Source: Comamonas denitrificans (GTDB lineage Bacteria > Pseudomonadota > Gammaproteobacteria > Burkholderiales > Burkholderiaceae_C). Taken from it: DNA of 64,000 nucleotides. The translations under genes and the position numbers were made by a program. The DNA lies in NCBI RefSeq assembly GCF_017368815.1, contig NZ_JAFNME010000003.1, positions 1 through 64,000 of the forward strand, written 5' to 3'. Of this stretch, positions 1 to 7,083 are shown one piece after another. The notes below the pieces were generated by a model, which was not told where the DNA came from, did no database searches, and worked only from the letters and a program-made list of their open reading frames with translations. Every line of letters starts with the position of its first letter. The first letter of the stretch is position 1.

Positions 1-168
1 TTGTACAACCACCAACTGCCCCAGTCAGCATTGCACAGCAAAACACCTATGCAGGCCATGAAACAGTGGCATCAAACTCACCCTGAGTTGTTCAATAAGC
101 GACCATATGATCGTCCGGGATGCAACACCTATTCGGCAGTGAACATACACAGGGCGATTTTCTTTTAG
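1..168 (+). pseudogene. C-terminal remnant of an IS transposase running into the CRISPR array
   Basis: Frame 1 is open from the window edge and reads NHQLPQSALHSKTPMQAMKQ, then a WH..HPELFNKRPYDRPGCNT tail. This is typical of the C-terminus of rve-type integrases of the IS481/IS3 group (family placement from memory). Such proteins normally stop right after the PGC(D/N)T tail. Here the frame continues through the last CRISPR repeat and ends at TAG 166-168 inside spacer 43. The natural stop and the IS end are therefore missing, so the transposon end and the array were joined by a deletion or one-ended event. The N-terminal part lies outside the window. Confidence 0.7.
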
Positions 169-2728
169 CTGCTGCTTTTCTGAGCTGCCTATTCGGCAGT
201 GAACAGCGGGGGGCGACGGCTCCCCATTTTTTTAGGGTTTCTGAGCTGCCTATTCGGCAGTGAACCTTGAATGACAGTAGGAACACCGCCGGAAAGTTTT
301 CTGAGCTGCCTATTCGGCAGTGAACAGAGGGCACAGCAAGTGCTTACGGCAAAAGCTTTTCTGAGCTGCCTATTCGGCAGTGAACTTTGAGCGCCGCGCC
401 ACCGACACGGGCGAGCTTTTCTGAGCTGCCTATTCGGCAGTGAACCCCTGCCGGTGTTCGATCAGCAAAGCTGGGACTTTCTGAGCTGCCTATTCGGCAG
501 TGAACGCTGCCCGGCAGGCACGGGCTGTTTTTTTTCATTTCTGAGCTGCCTATTCGGCAGTGAACACGATGCCAGCACCACTGGCAGAGATCATCAATTT
601 CTGAGCTGCCTATTCGGCAGTGAACGTCAAACGCCCCGTGCCCCTGCATCTACAGCTTTTCTGAGCTGCCTATTCGGCAGTGAACTGGGACAAAAGCATT
701 TACAAGACCGTCAAATATTTTCTGAGCTGCCTATTCGGCAGTGAACCTTGAATGACAGTAGGAACGCCACCAGAAAGTTTTCTGAGCTGCCTATTCGGCA
801 GTGAACTTTATAAAACAACGGTTTGCGCCGTTGTTTTTTTTCTGAGCTGCCTATTCGGCAGTGAACAAGTCGGAAGGAGGCTGGACGAGCCGCGCAGGTT
901 TCTGAGCTGCCTATTCGGCAGTGAACATCATCAGCCAAAAACAGAAAATAAACCTGATTTTCTGAGCTGCCTATTCGGCAGTGAACTACGGGTTTACCCT
1001 CGGTCTTTGGGCTTTCGGTTTCTGAGCTGCCTATTCGGCAGTGAACCCCAGGCGTTCACCGTCGGCACTGCCGCATCTTTTCTGAGCTGCCTATTCGGCA
1101 GTGAACCCTGGCCCCGAAGGGTATGAGCACCCCGCAGATTTCTGAGCTGCCTATTCGGCAGTGAACAGCTGCTCAAAGCGCGTAGGGTGGCCGCCGGGTT
1201 TCTGAGCTGCCTATTCGGCAGTGAACTCACCCAAACGGGCTGACCATCTTCAGGGTCTTTTCTGAGCTGCCTATTCGGCAGTGAACGAGTTTGTTTTCTT
1301 CCAGGTACTGAAAGGCAATTTCTGAGCTGCCTATTCGGCAGTGAACTTCAGCCTTGTTTATTCTTTAACTCCTGATTTTTTCTGAGCTGCCTATTCGGCA
1401 GTGAACTCATGGTCGGCAAAAGTGCGCCAGCTTTTGGCTTTCTGAGCTGCCTATTCGGCAGTGAACGTATCCGGTTTTTTGCTGACCAAAAAGCTGCGTT
1501 TCTGAGCTGCCTATTCGGCAGTGAACACCTGCACGCAGCCTACCTGGAGGCGCGTAAATTTCTGAGCTGCCTATTCGGCAGTGAACTCCGCGCTGCCATG
1601 GGTGATATGCAGTCTTTGTTTCTGAGCTGCCTATTCGGCAGTGAACTCGCGCTAGATCAACTCGCCAACACCTTGATCTTTCTGAGCTGCCTATTCGGCA
1701 GTGAACTCGGACCGATAGCGCTTTCCTTTACGCGCCTCCTTTCTGAGCTGCCTATTCGGCAGTGAACCCCGCCTGCGATCCCGCTGCAGCGCAGCTGCTT
1801 TTCTGAGCTGCCTATTCGGCAGTGAACATTTCAGAGGGAAGGCTGTTATAACTGGTTTGGTTTCTGAGCTGCCTATTCGGCAGTGAACACACCACGCCCA
1901 TGTCCACCGAATACCACCACTTTCTGAGCTGCCTATTCGGCAGTGAACCTTGCGATGCAATCGCACTAATCAGAGGCTGTTTTCTGAGCTGCCTATTCGG
2001 CAGTGAACGAAAGGCTGGGGCCTGCGGCGCTGCTATATATTTTCTGAGCTGCCTATTCGGCAGTGAACGATTTCTTCGATCATTCGATTGCAATCCTAAA
2101 TTTCTGAGCTGCCTATTCGGCAGTGAACAAGGTGCGCATCCCCGTCGGCGCTTTCGTGGCTTTCTGAGCTGCCTATTCGGCAGTGAACGGCGGCATTTAG
2201 GGCTTTAGCCCTGTTGGCATTTTCTGAGCTGCCTATTCGGCAGTGAACAACCCCCGTGGAATTTTTCAATTCCTGGGGTATTTCTGAGCTGCCTATTCGG
2301 CAGTGAACAATCTGACGATTTACAAACCCTCCCCCCTCCATTTCTGAGCTGCCTATTCGGCAGTGAACCATCGCGCAGGTCAATGCCATGTTTGAAGCTG
2401 TTTCTGAGCTGCCTATTCGGCAGTGAACGCAATGTGTCCCACGCTCTTGGCGATGTACTTTTTCTGAGCTGCCTATTCGGCAGTGAACGCCGCCCACCGC
2501 GTGCCGCCCGAGCTGATTGCTTTCTGAGCTGCCTATTCGGCAGTGAACCGCAACGAGATTCAGCCCCTGCAAACGCACCTTTTCTGAGCTGCCTATTCGG
2601 CAGTGAACCTTTGCTTTCTAATCTCGATAGCGCAATCTCTTTTCTGAGCTGCCTATTCGGCAGTGAACTGTAAACAAAGCGGGGAACCCGCGCCCACCAT
2701 TTTCTGAGCTGCCTATTCGGCAGTGAAC
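117..2728 (-). CRISPR. Type I-F CRISPR array, 44 repeats and 43 spacers
   Basis: The 28-bp repeat reads, on the minus strand, GTTCACTGCCGAATAGGCAG followed by CTCAGAAA. This is the I-F consensus: stem CTGCC/GGCAG, pentaloop GAATA, 8-nt handle CTCAGAAA. The period is 60 bp. Spacers are 32 nt except four of 33 nt (205-237, 686-718, 1707-1739, 1828-1860). Repeat orientation and the adjacent AT-rich leader put transcription on the minus strand, so spacer 1 is 2669-2700 and spacer 43 is 145-176. All repeats from 177 rightward look identical. The leader-distal repeat (117-144) keeps only its last 17 plus-strand bases (128-144); the rest is transposase sequence. Spacers 33 and 41 are near-duplicates. 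Confidence 0.98.
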
Positions 2729-2858
2729 AGCAAGTATAGCTTTGCAATCTGTTGATTTTTAAAGAACAAATGCGGCAGAAGATGGTTTGCCCTAATTTTT
2801 TAGGGCAAACCGTAACCTTTTGATTTTTAAAGATTTAATTTTTAACGTAAAAAAAGGG
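2729..2858 (-). promoter_or_regulatory. CRISPR leader with palindrome and flanking direct repeats
   Basis: AT-rich 130 bp between the first repeat and csy4. It holds a perfect 12-bp inverted repeat, GGTTTGCCCTAA/TTAGGGCAAACC (2784-2795 and 2800-2811, TTTT loop). A 14-bp direct repeat TTGATTTTTAAAGA lies on either side of it (2752-2765, 2820-2833). On the minus strand TATACT (2738-2733) is a possible -10 box very close to repeat 1, but no good -35 is seen. The palindrome lacks a T-run on the minus strand, so it is not an obvious terminator for the cas operon. It could be a protein or Cas1-Cas2 docking element. Confidence 0.75.
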
Positions 2859-3434
2859 TCAAAACCAGGGGATGCTGGCGTGGGGGCCTAGGCCGTAGGT
2901 GTTGAAGTGCCCCACCACGGCGGTGGCCAGCTGGGGGCCGTGGGCGATGAACAGGCAAAACGGTTGGCCGGTGCTGCTGCTGCGCAGGTGGGCGTAGGGC
3001 AGGTCGGGGCGGCGTTCCACGCTGTCGGGGATGGCTGCCTGGGCCTGCGCAGCGGTTTCGCCCTTGCGCTGCATACGACGGCGGCGCAGGCGTTCGGCAT
3101 TGGTTTTGAACTGGCGGCGCAGCACCAGGCGGTGCGGCGCGTTGGGCGGTGCGGCGGCCAGCAGCGTGAGCACCACATGGTCGCGCATGCCGCGCAGCCA
3201 GTCTTGTGCCATCAGTGCCTCCAAGGCGTGCTGGGGGCCGTGCAGCCGCAGCACGCTGCCCAAGGTGCGTTTAGACAGGGGCGCATTCACATGCTGCGGA
3301 AAGCTGGTGCCAATGTCGCCCGCGCCGTGCTGCACCAGCGCCCGGTGCAGCTTGGCCAGCAGCGCGCCCAGCAGGTGGGCGTGGCTGAACTCGGGGTCGG
3401 GCAGCAGGGTGATGTCGATGTAGTGCGTGGTCAT
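2859..3434 (-). CDS. csy4: Cas6f/Csy4, type I-F crRNA endonuclease
   Basis: 191 aa. It cuts pre-crRNA 3' of the repeat stem-loop and stays bound to the hairpin in the Csy complex. The N-terminus (HYIDITLLPDPEF) and C-terminus (LPYAHLRSSSTGQPF, GL..HASIPWF) match Pseudomonas Csy4. H30 sits where the catalytic His29 is expected, in KLHRALV, and the Ser of the LRSxSTGQ block is kept. An arginine-rich helix (RLRRRRMQRKGE) fits the major-groove-binding helix. The start at 3434 was chosen over an upstream GTG-type extension because MTTHYID aligns with the family start and a GAGG motif lies upstream. It begins 13 bp after csy3 and is the last gene before the leader. Confidence 0.96.
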   Translation of the reverse strand: MTTHYIDITLLPDPEFSHAHLLGALLAKLHRALVQHGAGDIGTSFPQHVNAPLSKRTLGSVLRLHGPQHALEALMAQDWLRGMRDHVVLTLLAAAPPNAPHRLVLRRQFKTNAERLRRRRMQRKGETAAQAQAAIPDSVERRPDLPYAHLRSSSTGQPFCLFIAHGPQLATAVVGHFNTYGLGPHASIPWF

Positions 3435-3447
3435 AGTGCCTCGCGCG

Positions 3448-4473
3448 TTAGCTGGCATCGCCAAACACACCGCCACGGATGAGCACGGCCATCACAAAGT
3501 GCTGCTGCTCCACGGGCGGCACCTGGTCTTTCAGCAGCCAGTGGTCCAACAGGGTGTAGAAGTCCTGCTTTTGCTTTGGCTGGCGGTAGGCCTTGCCTTG
3601 GGTGGTGACGGAGCCGTAGGGCTCCACGGCGATGGGGCCGAGCTCCTCGGCACCTTCGTACCAGGTGTCGATGGTGCGAATGGCGTTGCCGATTTTTTGC
3701 GAGTGGATGGCTGCCACGCCGTCCACGCTGTACAGCGTTTTGCTTTTGCCTGCGCTGGCTTTGTCCAGAATCAGCTCTTGCGATGGGAAGACTTCTTGCC
3801 CCGCACCTTGGCGCACTAAGGCCGTCACCCGCAGCAGCACATGCTGCGTTCCCGCCAGCCCATCCGCAATGGTTTGGCCGAGTTCTGTCAAGCCTTCTGC
3901 TTCATGATTGATAGCTGCTAGCGCTCGTGTATTCAGGGCTAGAGCGTTAAAAGACCATGTTTTTTTGGCCTGTCCGTTTTGCATGTGCTCCACGGTGACT
4001 TCTACCTGTTCGGCACCCATGCGGTTGCGCCACAGAAAGCGGCCATTGGCCAGGTTGGCGGCGTAGCGCTGCGCTAGCTCGCCAAAGCCATGCTGCTGCA
4101 CATAGCCCTGCACAGTGGCCAGCAGCTTGGCCCGGTAGGCCGCACTGTTGCAGGCCGAGGGCGTGCCCGCACCGCCCAGCACGCGCAGGGTGAATTGCAC
4201 CTTGAGCGTGTCGGCCTCGGCGGGCAGGGCGGCCACGTCCACCGTTTGCAGGTTGGGGTTTTCGATGGCGGCATCCAGCTTGGCCGGGTCTTGGTCTTTG
4301 GCTTTGAGGCGGTTGCTGATGGTGCCGCGCACAGATTTCTCACGGACAACCACGGGCTGCCATGCGTGCGAGTTGGCGCGGTCGTCCCAGCGGCCTGCGT
4401 GGAATACGGCGTCGGAGGGGTCCAGCTTGCGTTCAAAAGCCAGGACGGATGCGGTAGTGAGTTTGTCGGTCAT
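3448..4473 (-). CDS. csy3: Cas7f/Csy3, backbone subunit of the Csy complex
   Basis: 341 aa, the family's usual length (about 342). Six copies normally form the helical backbone that holds the crRNA spacer. The N-terminus ([20 protein letters not shown]) and the [10 protein letters not shown] block are characteristic of Csy3. A copy of the dispersed AATAGCTG-type repeat (3910-3946) lies inside the gene in frame, encoding part of the [16 protein letters not shown] stretch, so this segment is probably an insertion tolerated in a surface loop. Fifty bp separate it from csy2; GGAAAG upstream may serve as ribosome-binding site. Confidence 0.96.
   Translation of the reverse strand: MTDKLTTASVLAFERKLDPSDAVFHAGRWDDRANSHAWQPVVVREKSVRGTISNRLKAKDQDPAKLDAAIENPNLQTVDVAALPAEADTLKVQFTLRVLGGAGTPSACNSAAYRAKLLATVQGYVQQHGFGELAQRYAANLANGRFLWRNRMGAEQVEVTVEHMQNGQAKKTWSFNALALNTRALAAINHEAEGLTELGQTIADGLAGTQHVLLRVTALVRQGAGQEVFPSQELILDKASAGKSKTLYSVDGVAAIHSQKIGNAIRTIDTWYEGAEELGPIAVEPYGSVTTQGKAYRQPKQKQDFYTLLDHWLLKDQVPPVEQQHFVMAVLIRGGVFGDAS
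3910..3946 (+). repeat. Dispersed AATAGCTG box-hairpin repeat, copy A (inside csy3)
   Basis: Box GATAGCTGCTAGCGCTCG at 3910-3927. An inverted repeat CGCTC (3922-3926)/GAGCG (3942-3946) forms the hairpin part. The element lies in frame within csy3. Confidence 0.7.
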
Positions 4474-4523
4474 GGTGTCAGTCTTTCCAAAAGGTGCTGG
4501 GAGAGGTCGATGGGCGTGGGGGT

Positions 4524-5600
4524 TCAGGTGTAGGCATAGGCTTCATCGTCGTCCCATGCGTCTTGCGTGTCCGTGTGGGCAGCGGTGGCGTCGTCCGCTG
4601 GCGGCGGTTGGTAGCCATTGCGGCAGCGGTACAGGCCCAGGGCGTCGTCGGTTTCGGCATGCCACAGCAGCTGGCCCAGGTGCGTCAGGCGGTGCGGGCT
4701 GATCCACTCGCCCAGCGCATAGACCGATTCCACAAAGCGCAGCGGCACGTTGGCATCGCGCGCGTTGCGCACCGTACCGGCTGCGTGTGCTTGGGGCGTG
4801 AGTGCGGCATAGCCCACGGGGATGGGCACGATCCAGCCGCTGCCTTTGCGGCGCTGTGGGTCGGCCCACTGCACCTGCCCGTCGGGCACAGGCGCTGCGC
4901 CTTCAGGCAGCACCGGCGCGTAATTGAAGCGCGCCGCGTGCAGCCAGGCGTCCAGCAGCGTGGCGGTGGGTTGAGTTGTGAGCAGGTCTTGCAGGCGCTC
5001 GGCCAGCAGGTCATCACGCCCCACCAAGGCAAAGCCCGGCAGCCACTGCCGCCGCCATTGGCGGAATGCCTTCTCTGCTGCCACGGGGTCTTCGGGCACG
5101 ATGGCTATCCAGGGGCGCACGCGTTTGCCGGGCACAGGGCGTGATGGCAGCACACTGCCGCCCGCCACGCGCATACCCTCCAGGATGTGACCGGCCTGCG
5201 CTGCCCAGTCGTCCAGCTGCGCCTGGTTGCCTTGCACCAGCGCCGCCGGGGTGCCGGGCGTGCGCTTTTCTGACACGGCCAGCACCAGCGTGAGCTGCAG
5301 GTGCATGCGGCCTTCTTCCACGATGGCAGCGGTGCTGCCGTCTTTGCCGACTGGGTTGCGCGTCAGGTTGAAGTTGCGCACATAGCCTTGCGTGACCTGC
5401 TCTTGGTGGTGGTGGCACACCACGCCCACGCCGTGCAGCTGCAGCGGCACACCGGCTTGGGCCAGCTTGCGCTCTAGCGCCCACATCACGCCGGTAAAGG
5501 CCGTGATGGAGGGGAAGCTGTGCGTCAGCGGGCTGGCAATGGCATTGGCGTTTTGAATGCGCAGGTGGGGGAGGACGAGGATGGCTTGGGCTTGCGTCAT
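4524..5600 (-). CDS. csy2: Cas5f/Csy2, crRNA 5'-handle-binding subunit
   Basis: 358 aa. The start at 5600 overlaps the csy1 stop as ATGA, and the protein opens [20 protein letters not shown]. The [21 protein letters not shown] block is the Csy2 signature. With Csy1 it forms the tail that holds the 8-nt handle and reads the PAM. The longer open frame upstream of 5600 is only a shadow over csy1. It is about 30 residues longer than Pseudomonas Csy2, mostly because of an acidic C-terminal tail ([16 protein letters not shown]). Confidence 0.95.
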   Translation of the reverse strand: MTQAQAILVLPHLRIQNANAIASPLTHSFPSITAFTGVMWALERKLAQAGVPLQLHGVGVVCHHHQEQVTQGYVRNFNLTRNPVGKDGSTAAIVEEGRMHLQLTLVLAVSEKRTPGTPAALVQGNQAQLDDWAAQAGHILEGMRVAGGSVLPSRPVPGKRVRPWIAIVPEDPVAAEKAFRQWRRQWLPGFALVGRDDLLAERLQDLLTTQPTATLLDAWLHAARFNYAPVLPEGAAPVPDGQVQWADPQRRKGSGWIVPIPVGYAALTPQAHAAGTVRNARDANVPLRFVESVYALGEWISPHRLTHLGQLLWHAETDDALGLYRCRNGYQPPPADDATAAHTDTQDAWDDDEAYAYT

Positions 5601-6964
5601 GGTGTGGCCTCCGTGGCGGTGTCGTTCAGCCGCTGGCGCAGTGCGCGCAGTTGCTGTTGAAAGCCGTCCTCGTCGGTCAGCAGCTCTTTTTGCCAGGCGT
5701 GCGCTTCGGCATCGCCCAGCGGCAGCTTGCCGCGCAGTTGCGCGTTGAGCCAGTTGGCAAAGCGCTGGCCTACGGCGGCAGGCCAGTCCATCTGCAGCCA
5801 CTCGCGGGCAAATTCGGCTTCGTCAGGCTGTTCGGCACGCAGCGGGTCCAGCCACAGTTGTTCGCTGCGGTGCAGATCGGCAAAGCGCTCATCATCCCGG
5901 CTCCAGCCCGGTGGCAGGAGCTGTTGCAACTCAGCTGCCAGCGACACCAACTCGTCCACCAGTGTGTCGAGCAAGGCCTCGCGCCGTTCACGGGTGGCCA
6001 GATTGGCGTCGGGGTTGGACTCCAAAAACACCCGCAGTGTCCGCACGGTGCGGCGCACCTCAGGCCGGGCGATAAACAATCGGTCGAACACGGAAGCCGC
6101 GTGCACCGGCAACCGTACCGCGCTGGTCCGCCACTTTGGCGGTAGCGACGACAGCAGGTAGTTCACCCCCCGCCGTTCGCTGTTGAGCTGGCTGATGTTC
6201 TGCGGTTTGGTACCGCCCATGTTCTGCACCGCCAAGCCGGGGTAGTCGTGGAACACGCCGTCATGCATCCTGCGCTCGCGCCGCGCCTGGCGGGCAGCCT
6301 TGTTAGCTTCGCCAAAGCGGTCTTCCTGCACCTGGGCGTGCACCGCATGGGCCAGCGAGGTGGCGTACAGCGGGGCCAGCAGGGTGTAGTGGGCATCGTC
6401 GCAGGCATCGCTGCCCGTGAGCCAGTACAGCTGCTTGGCCAGGGTGTGGCTGCTGGGGCCTTCAGCGCGGGGTTGGGTGAGCGACACCAAGGCATCGCGC
6501 AGCGCCTGGGCTTGTTGCGGGTCGGGGTGCAGGGCGGCCAGGGCATCGGCATCGTGTACCAGCAGGGCGGTGAGCAGGCTGCGCCCGTGTACTTCGAGCT
6601 TGAGCAGCTTGTACACATCCAGCGCTGCCGCATTGCCCACCACATCGCCCACAAAGCGCTCGCCCAGTGCGTGGCTGCCCAGCTCGGCCAGCGCGGGCAG
6701 GGTGCTGGGTTCTACGTATAGGCTGGTGCCGCGTGCATCGGGGTGGATGGGTTTGAGGGCGTGGGTGACGGCCTGGATTTGCTGCACGCGCCGTGCCGCA
6801 TCTTCTAGCCAGGCGGAGGGCTGATGCTGCGCCAGCATCTCCTGGCGTTTGTCGTTTTCTTCGCCTTTCAGCTTGTCAAGTTTGGCGTGCAATCTCTCTT
6901 GTAAGAAGGCTGCAATCGCCTCGCGATAGCTGGCGTGATCCGCTGGTGGTGCTTCATTTTTCAC
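5597..6964 (-). CDS. csy1: Cas8f/Csy1, large subunit and PAM recognition
   Basis: 455 aa, starting at GTG 6964-6962 with GAGGG a few bases upstream. The N-terminal helical region (SYREAIAAFLQERLHAKLDKL) is followed by blocks typical of Csy1: SLYVEPSTLPALAELGSHAL, VQNMGGTKPQNISQLNSERRG and LLSSLPPKW. In the family this subunit binds the crRNA handle with Csy2 and recognises the CC PAM. It starts a separate translational block (csy1-csy2 overlap by 4 bp) after a 112-bp gap from cas2-3. That gap holds a mini-CRISPR-like element and a candidate csy1 promoter, so csy1-csy4 may be expressed separately from cas1/cas2-3. Confidence 0.95.
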   Translation of the reverse strand: MKNEAPPADHASYREAIAAFLQERLHAKLDKLKGEENDKRQEMLAQHQPSAWLEDAARRVQQIQAVTHALKPIHPDARGTSLYVEPSTLPALAELGSHALGERFVGDVVGNAAALDVYKLLKLEVHGRSLLTALLVHDADALAALHPDPQQAQALRDALVSLTQPRAEGPSSHTLAKQLYWLTGSDACDDAHYTLLAPLYATSLAHAVHAQVQEDRFGEANKAARQARRERRMHDGVFHDYPGLAVQNMGGTKPQNISQLNSERRGVNYLLSSLPPKWRTSAVRLPVHAASVFDRLFIARPEVRRTVRTLRVFLESNPDANLATRERREALLDTLVDELVSLAAELQQLLPPGWSRDDERFADLHRSEQLWLDPLRAEQPDEAEFAREWLQMDWPAAVGQRFANWLNAQLRGKLPLGDAEAHAWQKELLTDEDGFQQQLRALRQRLNDTATEATP

Positions 6965-6997
6965 TCGACCCTCACTCCTGGTAGCTAAAATGAATAG

Positions 6998-7016
6998 CCA
7001 TCATATGTGAATATCT
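6998..7016. promoter_or_regulatory. CC-flanked pseudo-spacer target over the csy1 promoter
   Basis: The plus strand reads CC (6998-6999) followed by ATCATATGTGAATATCT (7000-7016). The 17 bases match the pseudo-spacer at 7038-7054 at 15 positions; the differences are at guide positions 6 and 12, and position 18 (7017) also differs. CC is the I-F PAM and is on the correct side. On the minus strand the seed part (7005-7000) reads TATGAT, a 5/6 match to a -10 box. That would place a start site near 6993 and a leader of about 30 nt before the csy1 GTG. The -35 region is weak, as expected for a controlled promoter. Confidence 0.7.
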
Positions 7017-7083
7017 GCAGAAAACGCAGCTTAGAAAATCATCTGTGAGTATCTTTTGATCTGCCGCACAGGCAGCTCAGGCT
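7010..7083 (+). ncRNA. Degenerate mini-CRISPR: CreA/creR-like cas-regulating guide RNA
   Basis: Two degenerate copies of this locus's own repeat lie on the plus strand, opposite to the cas genes. Pseudo-repeat 1 (7010-7037) matches 20/28 positions, with stem CTGC/GCAG and an intact-looking handle CTTAGAAA (7030-7037). Pseudo-repeat 2 (7056-7083) has CTGCCGCACAGGCAGCTCAG at 7061-7080, 18/20 identical to the repeat core. It keeps the CTGCC/GGCAG stem and the G and A at the ends of the pentaloop, so Csy4 should still bind it. Between them is an 18-nt pseudo-spacer (7038-7055). This is the layout of CreA RNA antitoxins and creR RNAs known from other type I systems. A candidate -10 (TAAAAT, 6986-6991) precedes it. 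Its 3' end overlaps the cas2-3 stop codon. Confidence 0.8.

Noticed and set aside
92-2747. Many overlapping ORFs with a recurring SCLFGSE / VHCRIGSS / SLPNRQLR peptide
   Set aside because: They are translations of CRISPR repeats and spacers; the 60-bp period keeps frames open. None is a gene.
2784-2811. Leader palindrome as a Rho-independent terminator of the cas operon
   Set aside because: Stem is perfect, but on the minus strand it is followed by ATCTTCTGCC rather than a T-run.
6990-7010. Mini-ORF MNSHHM on the plus strand just before the mini-CRISPR, considered as a CreT-like toxin
   Set aside because: Only six codons, no ribosome-binding site, no run of rare codons, and it is explained by the target and promoter sequence. 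I therefore favour a creR-like regulator over a full CreTA pair.
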